A stretch of 64,000 nucleotides of DNA. Origin: Streptococcus sp. HF-1907. Lineage in GTDB: Bacteria > Bacillota > Bacilli > Lactobacillales > Streptococcaceae. The position numbers and the translations under genes were made by a program. The DNA lies in the NCBI RefSeq assembly GCF_015594605.1, contig NZ_JADNQT010000003.1:1-64000 (forward strand). The letters run 5' to 3'. Position 1 is the first letter of the stretch. Each line of letters starts with the position of its first letter. Positions 45,163 through 53,120 of the stretch are shown here, one piece after another. Below the pieces are notes generated by a model that saw only the letters and a program-made list of their open reading frames with translations, made no database searches and was not told where the DNA came from.

Positions 45163-45469
45163 GGAAGATTTTTAGGGTTATTTAAGTGTTGATTTATATA
45201 CTATAACCATCCTAAAACTTTCGAGGTTGGGACAAAAGTACCCAACCTCTTAGTATGTAATCTATAATAATGATCAGTCGCAGTGGTTGAGTGGCATCTA
45301 AGCACTGATAAATCAGTACTTAGATGCCACTCTCATCCGTATCTGTAGACGCTAAAACACTGACACCTAAGTATCATAAATCTTCTGAAAGAACCTTGAG
45401 TAGTAGCATGGTTCTTTCTTTTTTGTATTCTAAAAGCCTCGCCAGTTCATACTAGGGAGGCTATTTTGT
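45163..45469. repeat. Intergenic region made of successive hairpins
   Basis: No gene. Three stem-loops stand in a row. GAGGTTGGG / CCCAACCTC is at about 45224-45250. The long near-perfect stem AGTGGCATCTAAG / CTTAGATGCCACT, around CACTGATAAATCAGTA, is at about 45290-45330. AAAGAACC / GGTTCTTT lies at about 45389-45419 and may terminate clpC on the - strand or the acetyltransferase operon. The first two look like mobile or repeated intergenic modules. Confidence 0.6.
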
Positions 45470-47917
45470 CTATCCCTCAACCACGTCAAACTTGAGTTTG
45501 CCTCGGTTGGTACCGATTTTGAGGGTTTGCCCTGCGGTCAATTGACCTGCTAGGAGCATTTCTGATAATTGGTCCTCAACTTGGGTTTGGAGGGTTCTGC
45601 GAAGTGGGCGGGCACCCATTTCTGCATCATAACCATCTTCTGCCAAATGTTTGAGGGCAGCGGGTTGAATTTTGAGAGTAATGCCTTTTTCAGCAAGGGT
45701 CGCAATCAGTGGTTTAATCATAATTTTCACCACATCGCGCATATTTTCTTGTGACAAGCTATGGAAGACCACTTTTTCATCAATACGGTTGATGAATTCT
45801 GGGCGGTAGGCTTTTTTGAGCTCTTCCATGATACGATTTTGCATGGCTTCATAGTCATGAGCGACAGCTTTTGCCCCAAAACCGACTGTCTTATCATCAC
45901 GAAGTGCAGTCGCACCGAGGTTTGACGTCATGATAATGATAGTATTTGAGAAATCAACCTTGCGCCCACGACTATCGGTAAGAACACCGTCATCAAGCAC
46001 CTGCAAGAGAATGTTGAAGATGTCTGGATGAGCCTTTTCCACCTCATCAAAAAGAAGAACCGAATAAGGTTTGTTACGAACCTTCTCCGTCAATTCACCA
46101 CCTTCATCGTAGCCAACATAGCCTGGAGGGGCACCGTTAAGGCGTGAGGCCGCAAATTTTTCCATATACTCAGACATGTCAAAGCGGATGAGGGCTGACT
46201 CATCATCAAAGAGCACTTCTGCTAAAGCCTTGGCAAGCTCTGTCTTACCAACCCCAGTCGGTCCCAAGAACATGAAGGAACCGATTGGACGCTTGCCTGT
46301 GCGGATGCCAGATTGATTACGACGGATGGCACGGCTGATGGCTGATACTGCTGCATCTTGCCCGATGACACGCTTATGCAATTCTGCCTCCAAGTTGAGG
46401 TATTTCTTGCTGTCTGCCTGTGTGAGTTTTTCCACTGGGATTCCTGACAAGCGACTTAGTGTTTCCATGATATGATCCTCTGTCACTGCAATTGGCTTAC
46501 GCATTTTCAGCTTGTGGCTAGCTTTGATAGCCTTTGAAGCAGCTTTCATATCGTCATTTAAGATAGCTTGGTCAGCTTCTGTCAAAAAGGCTGGCGCTGA
46601 TTTTTTGACGGTAGTCTGGACGGTAGCTGATGCCTCATCCAAAAGGTCAATGGCTGAGTCTGGCAAATTTTTGCTAGTCAAGTATCTGTGGGCTGCTTTA
46701 ACCGCCGCAAGTACTGCTGCGTCAGCAATTTCCACATGATGGTAATCTTCATAAGACTTTTTGAGTCCCAGCAAGATTTGATAAGCATCGTCCACACTCG
46801 GTTCTTCCACCAAAATCTTGGCAAAACGACGAGAGAGCGCCGCATCTTTTTCAATATGCTTTTGGTATTCTTCCTGAGTCGTCGCTCCAACCGTACGAAG
46901 TGTCCCGCGAGCAAGCGCTGGCTTGAGGATATTTGCCGCATCTAAGGTACTGTCAATCCCGCTACCAGACCCCATAATCGTATGGAGTTCATCGATGAAA
47001 AGAATGATATGACCATCTTCCTCAATGTCCGTGATAATCTGGTTCATCCGCTCCTCGAAGTCTCCACGAAAGCGCGTCCCAGCCACTACGCTCATCATAT
47101 CCAACTCAAGGACACGCATGTCCTGCAATTCATAAGGAATCTCTCCGCTGACAATACGCTGGGCTAGACCATAAGCAAGGGCTGTCTTACCAACACCCGC
47201 ATTCCCAACAAGAACTGGGTTGTTCTTGGTTTTACGGCTGAGCACCTGAACCATGCGCGACACTTCCTTGTCACGTCCGATAACAGGCTCTAGTCTGCCC
47301 TGACGCGCCATTTCTGTCAAATCACGAGTAAAGTCTTCTAACTCACCAGCTGTTGACGGTGGTTTCATCATATCTGAGAAATTTCCGCCTGGCTTAGCCT
47401 TCTTAGGATTGCGCATATCGTAGATAGCTTTGACATCCTCTTTTGTGAAACCAGCTTGGCGCTCCAAAGACTTACGAAGGTCCATCAAGCGAACCGATTC
47501 GCCATCATCTTTGAATTTGAAGCCGACGAGTTCCAAAATACGTGTCGCTATCAAATCTTTATTAATCAGCACAGCTAGGAGAACGTGTTCTGTTCCGACT
47601 TCCTTGGCTCCCACGACTTGGGCAATATTTTGTGCTAAGCGCAGCACTTCCTTGACTGCCTTGGACTGCTCCAAAAAGACATAGTCTGCCACGCCGTCAT
47701 TAGGAGCTTTGCCCATTGCCAGAATGGCTGCGGCTTCATACTCCTCATTGGCTACTCTGTCCTCATACTCGGCGAAAGTCAAGCCCGCAACTGAGTCATG
47801 AACCATCACCATAGCCAAAAGCAGGTGCCAAGTCTCTAAATAGTGGCTTTCATAGCGCGCCGCTTGGAACTGAGCGAGACTGAAAACCTCCTGCATTTTA
47901 TATGAATAGTCACTCAT
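45470..47917 (-). CDS. clpC: ATP-dependent Clp protease ATP-binding subunit ClpC
   Basis: 815 residues, AAA+ unfoldase that feeds substrates to ClpP. An N-terminal Clp repeat domain (about 1-145) is followed by a first AAA module with Walker A GNAGVGKT and Walker B ILFIDELH, and a short middle domain. The second AAA module has GPTGVGKT and LLFDEVEKAHPDIF. A C-terminal ClpB-D2-type small domain with GARPLRRTLQ ends the protein. It follows ctsR with a 4-bp overlap. The CtsR box before ctsR implies heat and protein-stress induction. Confidence 0.96.
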   Translation of the reverse strand: MSDYSYKMQEVFSLAQFQAARYESHYLETWHLLLAMVMVHDSVAGLTFAEYEDRVANEEYEAAAILAMGKAPNDGVADYVFLEQSKAVKEVLRLAQNIAQVVGAKEVGTEHVLLAVLINKDLIATRILELVGFKFKDDGESVRLMDLRKSLERQAGFTKEDVKAIYDMRNPKKAKPGGNFSDMMKPPSTAGELEDFTRDLTEMARQGRLEPVIGRDKEVSRMVQVLSRKTKNNPVLVGNAGVGKTALAYGLAQRIVSGEIPYELQDMRVLELDMMSVVAGTRFRGDFEERMNQIITDIEEDGHIILFIDELHTIMGSGSGIDSTLDAANILKPALARGTLRTVGATTQEEYQKHIEKDAALSRRFAKILVEEPSVDDAYQILLGLKKSYEDYHHVEIADAAVLAAVKAAHRYLTSKNLPDSAIDLLDEASATVQTTVKKSAPAFLTEADQAILNDDMKAASKAIKASHKLKMRKPIAVTEDHIMETLSRLSGIPVEKLTQADSKKYLNLEAELHKRVIGQDAAVSAISRAIRRNQSGIRTGKRPIGSFMFLGPTGVGKTELAKALAEVLFDDESALIRFDMSEYMEKFAASRLNGAPPGYVGYDEGGELTEKVRNKPYSVLLFDEVEKAHPDIFNILLQVLDDGVLTDSRGRKVDFSNTIIIMTSNLGATALRDDKTVGFGAKAVAHDYEAMQNRIMEELKKAYRPEFINRIDEKVVFHSLSQENMRDVVKIMIKPLIATLAEKGITLKIQPAALKHLAEDGYDAEMGARPLRRTLQTQVEDQLSEMLLAGQLTAGQTLKIGTNRGKLKFDVVEG

Positions 47918-48378
47918 AAATGAAATCCTTTTCTATCTAATCGTTGTAATAACTTGCGCAACATGCGTGCGCGAATGGCTGGCGCATCTGGACCAAGCAC
48001 ATCATCCCCCGAGGTTGCCAAAATCAAATTGCCCTCACGCTCGGTAAGAACTTCCTCATCAAATAAGAGCTGAATCAAATCATCAAAAACCTGTTCACTG
48101 ATGGTCTCACCGACATTTGCCATAAGATTGCCAAAAAGATGATGCTGGTCTGAAAAATGAACCTTAGCGATGCGGATATAACCACCGCCACCGCGCTTGC
48201 TCTCAACCTCATAACCACGACTTTCAGTGAAGCGTGTCTTAATCACATAGTTAATCTGACTAGGCACCACCTGAAATGTGTCAGCAAGATTTGACCGCTT
48301 AATTTCCACAATCCCCGTCTGTTCCAACAGCGATTTGATGTAGTCTTCAATATTGTCCGACGTATTTTTAGTAGCCAC
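47914..48378 (-). CDS. ctsR: Transcriptional repressor CtsR
   Basis: 154 residues. CtsR is a dimeric winged-helix repressor of clp and groE-type stress genes in Firmicutes. The DNA-binding part shows NLADTFQVVPSQINYVIKTR and the Gly-rich wing ESKRGGGGYIRI, which is the thermosensing glycine loop. The C-terminal domain ends RARMLRKLLQRLDRKG. First gene of the ctsR-clpC operon and likely autoregulated. Confidence 0.96.
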   Translation of the reverse strand: MATKNTSDNIEDYIKSLLEQTGIVEIKRSNLADTFQVVPSQINYVIKTRFTESRGYEVESKRGGGGYIRIAKVHFSDQHHLFGNLMANVGETISEQVFDDLIQLLFDEEVLTEREGNLILATSGDDVLGPDAPAIRARMLRKLLQRLDRKGFHL

Positions 48379-48392
48379 AAGCTCACTCCTTT

Positions 48393-48419
48393 CTTTGATG
48401 TTTACTGACCTTTATTATA
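48393..48419 (-). promoter_or_regulatory. ctsR promoter with CtsR operator
   Basis: On the - strand TATAAT (48414-48419) is followed by AGGTCAGTAAACATCAAAG (48393-48411), close to the tandem heptad operator GGTCAAA-N3-GGTCAAA. The position over the start site fits repression. Confidence 0.7.
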
Positions 48420-48553
48420 TCAAAATTCAGCGCATTAAGGAAAGAAAAGATTTAGTTTTAGTGGAAAATAGCTAGCGCTGACAGAGGATTTCAGTTGCCT
48501 TTTCCTGCAATATAAGATACAATGAAAAAGTATCAAACGAAAGGTAAAAATGA

Positions 48554-49015
48554 ATGAACTACATTATCACATTTTTGATTGCAATGGTTCCCCTAGTTGA
48601 ACTTCGCGGAGCTGTCCCATACGGTATCGCAACCGGAATTCCACTCTGGCAATCCTTACTTATTGGTGTTATCGGAAATATGCTTCCAGTTCCAATCATT
48701 TTCTTCTTCGCGCGTCGAGTCCTGGAATGGGGAGCAGATAAGCCCTTCACAGGAAAATTCTTCACTTGGTGCCTAAAAAAAGGACATTCAGGTGGACAAA
48801 AACTCGAAAAGACCGCCGGCGAACGTGGTCTCTTCATCGCACTACTTCTCTTTGTCGGCATCCCACTTCCAGGAACAGGTGCCTGGACAGGAACCCTAGC
48901 GGCCTCAATGCTAGACTGGAACTTCAAACGCAGCGTCGTTGCAGTCATGTTAGGAGTTATCCTAGCCGGTCTCATCATGGGAACCCTGTCTGTTGTTGGA
49001 TTTAATATGTTTTAA
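48554..49015 (+). CDS. COG2426 small multidrug-export family membrane protein
   Basis: 153 residues with four or so membrane helices. The start MNYIITFLIAMVPLVELRGA, the loop GNMLPVPIIFFFARRVLEW, and VGIPLPGTGAWTGTLAASML are characteristic of the putative small multi-drug export family. Substrate and direction of transport are not proven for the family. Single gene with its own terminator, convergent with tsf. Confidence 0.9.
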   Translation: MNYIITFLIAMVPLVELRGAVPYGIATGIPLWQSLLIGVIGNMLPVPIIFFFARRVLEWGADKPFTGKFFTWCLKKGHSGGQKLEKTAGERGLFIALLLFVGIPLPGTGAWTGTLAASMLDWNFKRSVVAVMLGVILAGLIMGTLSVVGFNMF

Positions 49016-49019
49016 AAAG

Positions 49020-49047
49020 AACTCGTTGGGAAACCAGCGAGTTTTTC
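49020..49047 (+). terminator. Terminator of the COG2426 gene
   Basis: AACTCGTTGG, GAAA, then CCAGCGAGTT (one mismatch), then TTT. Directly after the stop codon. Confidence 0.82.
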
Positions 49048-49063
49048 GAATACGAAACAAAAA

Positions 49064-49092
49064 ATGCCTAGAAATTCATCTAGACATTTTAC
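49064..49092 (-). terminator. Hairpin downstream of tsf
   Basis: On the - strand TGTCTAG, an 8-nt loop, CTAGGCA, then TTTTTTG, about 100 bp after the tsf stop. The 49093-49190 gap holds nothing else evident. Confidence 0.65.
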
Positions 49093-49190
49093 ATATGATG
49101 CGGTAGATAAGTGACACTTCATGACTTGCCACTATCCTAATCAGCCTCGCGAGGGCAAAAAGACGAAATCAGAGATTTCTGTTTTGCTCC

Positions 49191-50231
49191 CTATTTCTCC
49201 AAAGCTGCTGCCATTGTTGCTGCAACTTCTGCTTCAAAGTCGTTTGAAGCTTTTTCAATACCTTCACCAACTTCGAAACGTGCGAATGTCACGGCTTTAG
49301 CGTTTACTGAGTCAAGGTATTGTTCAACAGTTTTGCTGTCGTCCATAATGTAAACTTGTGCAAGAAGTGTGTAGGCTTGGTCAACTTTAGTGTTGTCAAG
49401 CATGAAGCGGTCCATTTTACCTGGGATGATTTTATCCCAGATTTTTTCTGGTTTACCTTCAGCTTTAAGCTCAGCTTTGATATCTTCTTCAGCTTGTGCG
49501 ATAACTTCGTCAGTCAATTGAGCTTTAGAACCAAATTTCAAGTGTGGAAGAGCTGGTTTGTTAACCATAGCACGTGATTCGTTGTCTTGGTCAATAGTAT
49601 GGTTCAATTGAGCCAACTCATCTTTAACGAATTGTGGGTCCAACTCAGTGTATGACAATACAGTTGGTTTCATAGCTGCAACGTGCATTGATACTTGTTT
49701 AGCAAGTGCTTCGTCGCCGCCTTCGATAACAGTGATAACACCGATACGTCCACCGTTGTGTTGGTAAGCACCAAAGTGTTGTTCGTCAGTTTTTTCAACC
49801 AATGCAAAACGACGGAATGAGATTTTTTCTCCGATTGTAGCAGTTGCAGTTACAAATGCTTGTTCCAAAGTTTCACCTGAAGGCATTGTCAAAGCAAGAG
49901 CTTCTTCATTGTTAGCTGGTTTACCTTCTGCGATAACTTTAGCTGTTTCGTTAACCAAAGTAACGAATTGGTCATTTTTCGCAACGAAGTCAGTTTCAGC
50001 GTTAACTTCGATAACTGCCGCTACGTTACCGTCAACATAAACACCAGTCAAACCTTCAGCGGCAACACGATCAGCTTTTTTAGCTGCTTTAGCCATACCT
50101 TTTTCGCGAAGCAATTGAATCGCTTTGTCGATATCACCATCAGTTTCTACCAATGCTTTTTTAGCGTCCATGACACCAGCACCAGATTTTTCACGCAATT
50201 CTTTAACAAGTTTAGCTGTGATTTCTGCCAT
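49191..50231 (-). CDS. tsf: Elongation factor Ts
   Basis: 346 residues, full length. It catalyses GDP release from EF-Tu. The N-terminal UBA-like domain ends in the family signature [20 protein letters not shown], then [20 protein letters not shown]. Core-domain blocks such as [15 protein letters not shown] and SMHVAAMKP are present. AAGGAG precedes the ATG. It follows rpsB in the usual order, separated by an attenuator-like hairpin. Confidence 0.97.
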   Translation of the reverse strand: MAEITAKLVKELREKSGAGVMDAKKALVETDGDIDKAIQLLREKGMAKAAKKADRVAAEGLTGVYVDGNVAAVIEVNAETDFVAKNDQFVTLVNETAKVIAEGKPANNEEALALTMPSGETLEQAFVTATATIGEKISFRRFALVEKTDEQHFGAYQHNGGRIGVITVIEGGDEALAKQVSMHVAAMKPTVLSYTELDPQFVKDELAQLNHTIDQDNESRAMVNKPALPHLKFGSKAQLTDEVIAQAEEDIKAELKAEGKPEKIWDKIIPGKMDRFMLDNTKVDQAYTLLAQVYIMDDSKTVEQYLDSVNAKAVTFARFEVGEGIEKASNDFEAEVAATMAAALEK

Positions 50232-50272
50232 TTTCGTTCTCCTTATTTAAGATAGAATATTATATAAAAATA

Positions 50273-50308
50273 AAAACGAGACAGAGCGGTTTGCATCTGC
50301 CCCGTTTT
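50273..50308 (-). terminator. Partial terminator or attenuator between rpsB and tsf
   Basis: On the - strand AAAACGGGGCAG pairs fully (two GU pairs) with CTGTCTCGTTTT, followed by TATTTTTAT. On the + strand two pairs are lost, so it is directional. It probably trims tsf expression relative to rpsB. Confidence 0.75.
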
Positions 50309-50324
50309 AACTGTTACTTATTGA

Positions 50325-51095
50325 TTAGTCGTTGTTTGAACCTTCAACAACTTCAACGATTTCTTCGATTGAATCTGCTTGTGCTTCTTGAGCGAAGTCA
50401 ACGTCAGCATCTTCACCTTGGCGACCTTCGATAACAGCGTCAGCCAATTTAGAAGTAATCAATTTAACGGCACGGATTGCGTCGTCGTTTGCTGGGATGA
50501 TAACATCGATATCATCTGGATCAGCGTTTGTATCAACCATCGCTACAACTGGGATACCAAGTTTTTTAGCTTCTTTAACAGCGATTTGTTCTTTGTGTGG
50601 GTCAACGATGTAGATTACATCTGGAATGCGAGGCATATCTTCGATACCACCCAAGAATTTTTCAAGACGTGCACGTTGTTTGTTAAGAAGTGCAACTTCT
50701 TTCTTAGGAAGAACTTCGAAAGTTCCATCAGCTTCCATTTGTTTGATTTCTTTCAAACGAGCGATACGTTTTTGGATTGTACCCCAGTTTGTAAGAGTTC
50801 CACCCAACCAACGGTGGTTGATGTAGTACTGACCAGCACGTTCTGCTTCTTCTTTAACAGCGTCAGCAGCTTGTTTTTTAGTACCAACAAACAAGATAAC
50901 TGCGTCGTTTGCTGCTGCATCACGAACGAATTCGTAAGCTTGGTCAGCCAATTTTACAGTTTGTTGAAGGTCGATAACGTGGATTCCGTTACGTTCTGTA
51001 AAGATGTATTTAGCCATCTTAGGATTCCAGCGACGAGTTTGGTGACCAAAGTGAACACCAGCCTCAAGAAGTTGTTTCATTGAAATTACTGCCAT
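50325..51095 (-). CDS. rpsB: Ribosomal protein S2
   Basis: 256 residues. It starts [29 protein letters not shown] (split here between residues 3 and 27), the conserved S2 opening. Central [20 protein letters not shown] and [20 protein letters not shown] match the family. An acidic C-terminal tail follows. Structural protein of the 30S subunit. AAGGAG site before ATG. Its leader contains a G/C-rich hairpin. Confidence 0.97.
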   Translation of the reverse strand: MAVISMKQLLEAGVHFGHQTRRWNPKMAKYIFTERNGIHVIDLQQTVKLADQAYEFVRDAAANDAVILFVGTKKQAADAVKEEAERAGQYYINHRWLGGTLTNWGTIQKRIARLKEIKQMEADGTFEVLPKKEVALLNKQRARLEKFLGGIEDMPRIPDVIYIVDPHKEQIAVKEAKKLGIPVVAMVDTNADPDDIDVIIPANDDAIRAVKLITSKLADAVIEGRQGEDADVDFAQEAQADSIEEIVEVVEGSNND

Positions 51096-51218
51096 GAGTA
51101 GTTTCTCCTTTTAAAATGTTTTTTACCTCTCTAAAACTTCGGCTTGCAAGGCAACCACAAGGGCAACCGCCCCACAATTGGTTTTAGATGAGAATTTGTT
51201 ACTTTACGCAACTATATC
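51096..51218 (-). promoter_or_regulatory. rpsB 5' leader with structured G/C-rich element
   Basis: The transcript leader of about 120 nt contains GGGGCGGTTGCCC and a second GGTTGCC, then GGC / GCC pairs around 51140-51180. It could be an S2 autoregulatory leader. I infer this only from its position and foldability. Confidence 0.45.
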
Positions 51219-51247
51219 AGTTTATCAAAAAATGACTGATTTGACAA
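51219..51247 (-). promoter_or_regulatory. rpsB promoter
   Basis: TTGTCA (51242-51247), 17 bp, TAAACT (51219-51224) on the - strand. Confidence 0.65.
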
Positions 51248-51339
51248 GTATTTTGTAGCATTTACCTGCCTTTTACCTAAAGAATTTTGAAAATTAGCTT
51301 GACGGAAGATGGCTTTTACGATAAAATATTATTTGTTAT

Positions 51340-51410
51340 GGCGGTATAGCCAAGTGGTAAGGCACGGCTCTGCAAAAGCTTGATCGTCGGTTCAAATCCG
51401 TCTACCGCCT
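51340..51410 (+). tRNA. tRNA-Cys (GCA)
   Basis: 71 nt, GGCGGTA acceptor pairing with TACCGCC, a D arm with AGCCAAGTGGTAAGGC, an anticodon loop CTGCAAA giving GCA, and TTCAAAT in the T loop. The CCA end is not encoded. The prophage begins immediately 3' of it, so its 3' end is the probable phage attachment site. Confidence 0.95.
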
Positions 51411-51443
51411 TAAAGTACCTGATTTAACAGGATTTAACCGAAT

Positions 51444-51470
51444 GAAAAGCCCAATTTGATGGGCTTTTTG
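51444..51470. terminator. Hairpin terminator between tRNA-Cys and phage
   Basis: AAAAGCCCA / TGGGCTTTTT with a 6-nt loop and A/T runs on both sides. Confidence 0.8.
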
Positions 51471-51563
51471 ATTTTTACAATCGGATAAATTCAGATAAAA
51501 ACTAAAATATTTTTGGACAAATTTTGGACACATTTGGGACTAGATACTATTTCTAACACTATC

Positions 51564-51598
51564 AAAAAATCGCTCTAAAATAATTAGAGCGATTTTTT
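51564..51598 (-). terminator. Terminator of the phage late operon
   Basis: AAAAAATCGCTCTAA / TTAGAGCGATTTTTT, a 15-bp perfect stem with a 5-nt loop, just past the endolysin stop. Confidence 0.9.
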
Positions 51599-51607
51599 CA
51601 TCTAGGT

Positions 51608-52339
51608 TTATTCTACAGTACCCCAAAGACTGATACGGTTACCTGCCTCATCGGTTTGACCAATTGCCATATAGTTACGTTTGCCAGATCCTCCGATATA
51701 AGAAATCCAGCGGTAACCATTAGCAGAACCTTTGCTGTCATACTTGACAGCTTGCCCTGGTTCATAGACTGCTACAATCTCACCGTTAAGGTTTGGTGCA
51801 CGGCGGACATTGATAGCAGCATCACCGACTGTAAAAGTACCTGTTTCTGGGATAAGGTCAATTTCATTGCTTGTTGGTGCTTGCGTAGGCTCTTGTGAGC
51901 TACCACCACTTGAATATGGTGGATAGAACCAACCAACTACACCAGAAAAATCACGACTATTAAAGCGAGCGGGTCCGCCTACCTCAAGAGCGTTCCAGTT
52001 GCCATCAATGTTCTGCTCAACGGTTTTCATAGTGTAGCCATCACTGTCCTCAATCACAACTCCAGTATGACCGTAAGGATGACTTGCTACCGCCATTACA
52101 AAGATTGCGCCAGCTTTCGGATTTGCATCTGTTGGCATACGGTGAACTTCCCAACCTGCACCAGCTGCTGCATCTAATAAGTCAATAGCATTTCCCCATA
52201 AATCTACACCAAACCAATTTTTGGCAATAAAACACGGCAAATCTGCGCATTGTGTACCGTATACGCCATCTTTATCAACACCCATACCAGAGTTGGCAAG
52301 GTTGATTGTGTATTGTATAACTTCATTTGCTGTTGTCAT
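51608..52339 (-). CDS. Phage endolysin, CHAP amidase/endopeptidase with SH3 domain
   Basis: 243 residues, peptidoglycan hydrolase that releases progeny. The CHAP domain (about 1-140) has catalytic C31 in YGTQCADLPCF and H91 in HPYGHTGVVIED. A Ser/Gly/Pro linker (142-157) leads to an SH3_5 cell-wall-binding domain (about 165-240, with INVRRAPNLNGEIVAVYEPG). No signal peptide, so export depends on the holin. Last gene of the lysis cassette, overlapping the small ORF before it. Confidence 0.93.
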   Translation of the reverse strand: MTTANEVIQYTINLANSGMGVDKDGVYGTQCADLPCFIAKNWFGVDLWGNAIDLLDAAAGAGWEVHRMPTDANPKAGAIFVMAVASHPYGHTGVVIEDSDGYTMKTVEQNIDGNWNALEVGGPARFNSRDFSGVVGWFYPPYSSGGSSQEPTQAPTSNEIDLIPETGTFTVGDAAINVRRAPNLNGEIVAVYEPGQAVKYDSKGSANGYRWISYIGGSGKRNYMAIGQTDEAGNRISLWGTVE

Positions 52340-52457
52340 TATGTTTCTCCTCTAAGATTATTCCTAAAAATGGGTCAAGCATGATCGCAATAAATCCAAG
52401 TGGTATTACTAATGGAATGAGAACCAACAGCAAGAGTACTCTTATTACTGTTTTCAT
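52323..52457 (-). CDS. Small single-helix phage membrane protein
   Basis: 44 codons: MKTVIRVLLLLVLIPLVIPL followed by GFIAIMLDPFLGIILEEK. It is nearly all one hydrophobic segment with a charged end. AAGGAGG lies eight bases before the ATG, and its stop overlaps the endolysin start by 17 bp, typical of a real phage gene. It sits between holin and lysin, so it may be a second holin or antiholin-like protein. That is inference from position and hydropathy. Confidence 0.65.
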   Translation of the reverse strand: MKTVIRVLLLLVLIPLVIPLGFIAIMLDPFLGIILEEKHNDNSK

Positions 52458-52468
52458 GCCTAACCTCC

Positions 52469-52672
52469 TTATTGGTTTTCCTGTTGATAATTCTTGCTAG
52501 AGATACCTAATACTGTACCTGCAAAAGTAGCAAAAAGCGCAATTGTACCTGTGATAGCTGTAGTATCAAATTTATACAATGCACCCAAACCTGTAATTAG
52601 TGTGATACCTGCTGGCACAACAACTGTAACTACTTTTTTAGCAACATCATATTGTCCGTTTGTTAATTTCAT
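52469..52672 (-). CDS. Phage holin
   Basis: 67 residues with two hydrophobic stretches (KKVVTVVVPAGITLITGLGA and TGTIALFATFAGTVLGIS) separated by a short polar turn, and a polar C terminus (SSKNYQQENQ). This matches streptococcal/lactococcal phage holins of the phi-LC3 type. It permeabilises the membrane at a set time so the endolysin can reach the wall. It starts inside the end of the preceding gene. Confidence 0.85.
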   Translation of the reverse strand: MKLTNGQYDVAKKVVTVVVPAGITLITGLGALYKFDTTAITGTIALFATFAGTVLGISSKNYQQENQ

Positions 52673-53102
52673 GATTATTATCCTTTCTTAAAGGTAGATC
52701 AATAAATTCCTCTTTATACATCATTTCAATTTCGCCATTTCCGTCCAACATTTTGTAAGAGTCAAATAGTTTAGCTATTTCACGCTTATTTTCTAACGTG
52801 GTATAACCAGCTATTATATCTTTTGTCATGTCATGAAAAAGCCTATATCTAGTGATGTCTTTTGAGTTCTTCTTTAGTTTTTCAAGTTCTGCAGTATTAC
52901 TAGCTAAATCTGACTTAATTTTTATATTATCTTTTTTTAACACATCCAATGATTGAATGATTTCTTGCTGTCCTTGTTTAACCTCATTATCACGTTTTCC
53001 AATAAAGAAATTTGATATGGTACTTATTAACGTACCAACAACCCCGCCAGAAACAGTAATAATTGCGACAAGTACAGCACTATCTTTTAACAATGGTGGC
53101 AC
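52647..53102 (-). CDS. Phage membrane protein with coiled coil
   Basis: 151 residues. An N-terminal membrane helix (about 8-30, VLVAIITVSGGVVGTLISTI) and a charged coiled-coil region (about 40-85) precede a helical C-terminal part. Proteins of this shape are frequent just before the holin in streptococcal phages. No function is established for them. It overlaps the holin gene by 26 bp, an unusually long overlap for this operon. Confidence 0.65.
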   Translation of the reverse strand: MPPLLKDSAVLVAIITVSGGVVGTLISTISNFFIGKRDNEVKQGQQEIIQSLDVLKKDNIKIKSDLASNTAELEKLKKNSKDITRYRLFHDMTKDIIAGYTTLENKREIAKLFDSYKMLDGNGEIEMMYKEEFIDLPLRKDNNHEINKRTI

Positions 53103-53120
53103 TCATCTCCTCCTTACTAT

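Noticed and set aside
50379..51083. Long open frame antisense to rpsB
   Set aside because: Cys/Phe/Ser-rich translation without homology features, explained by codon bias of the ribosomal gene on the other strand.
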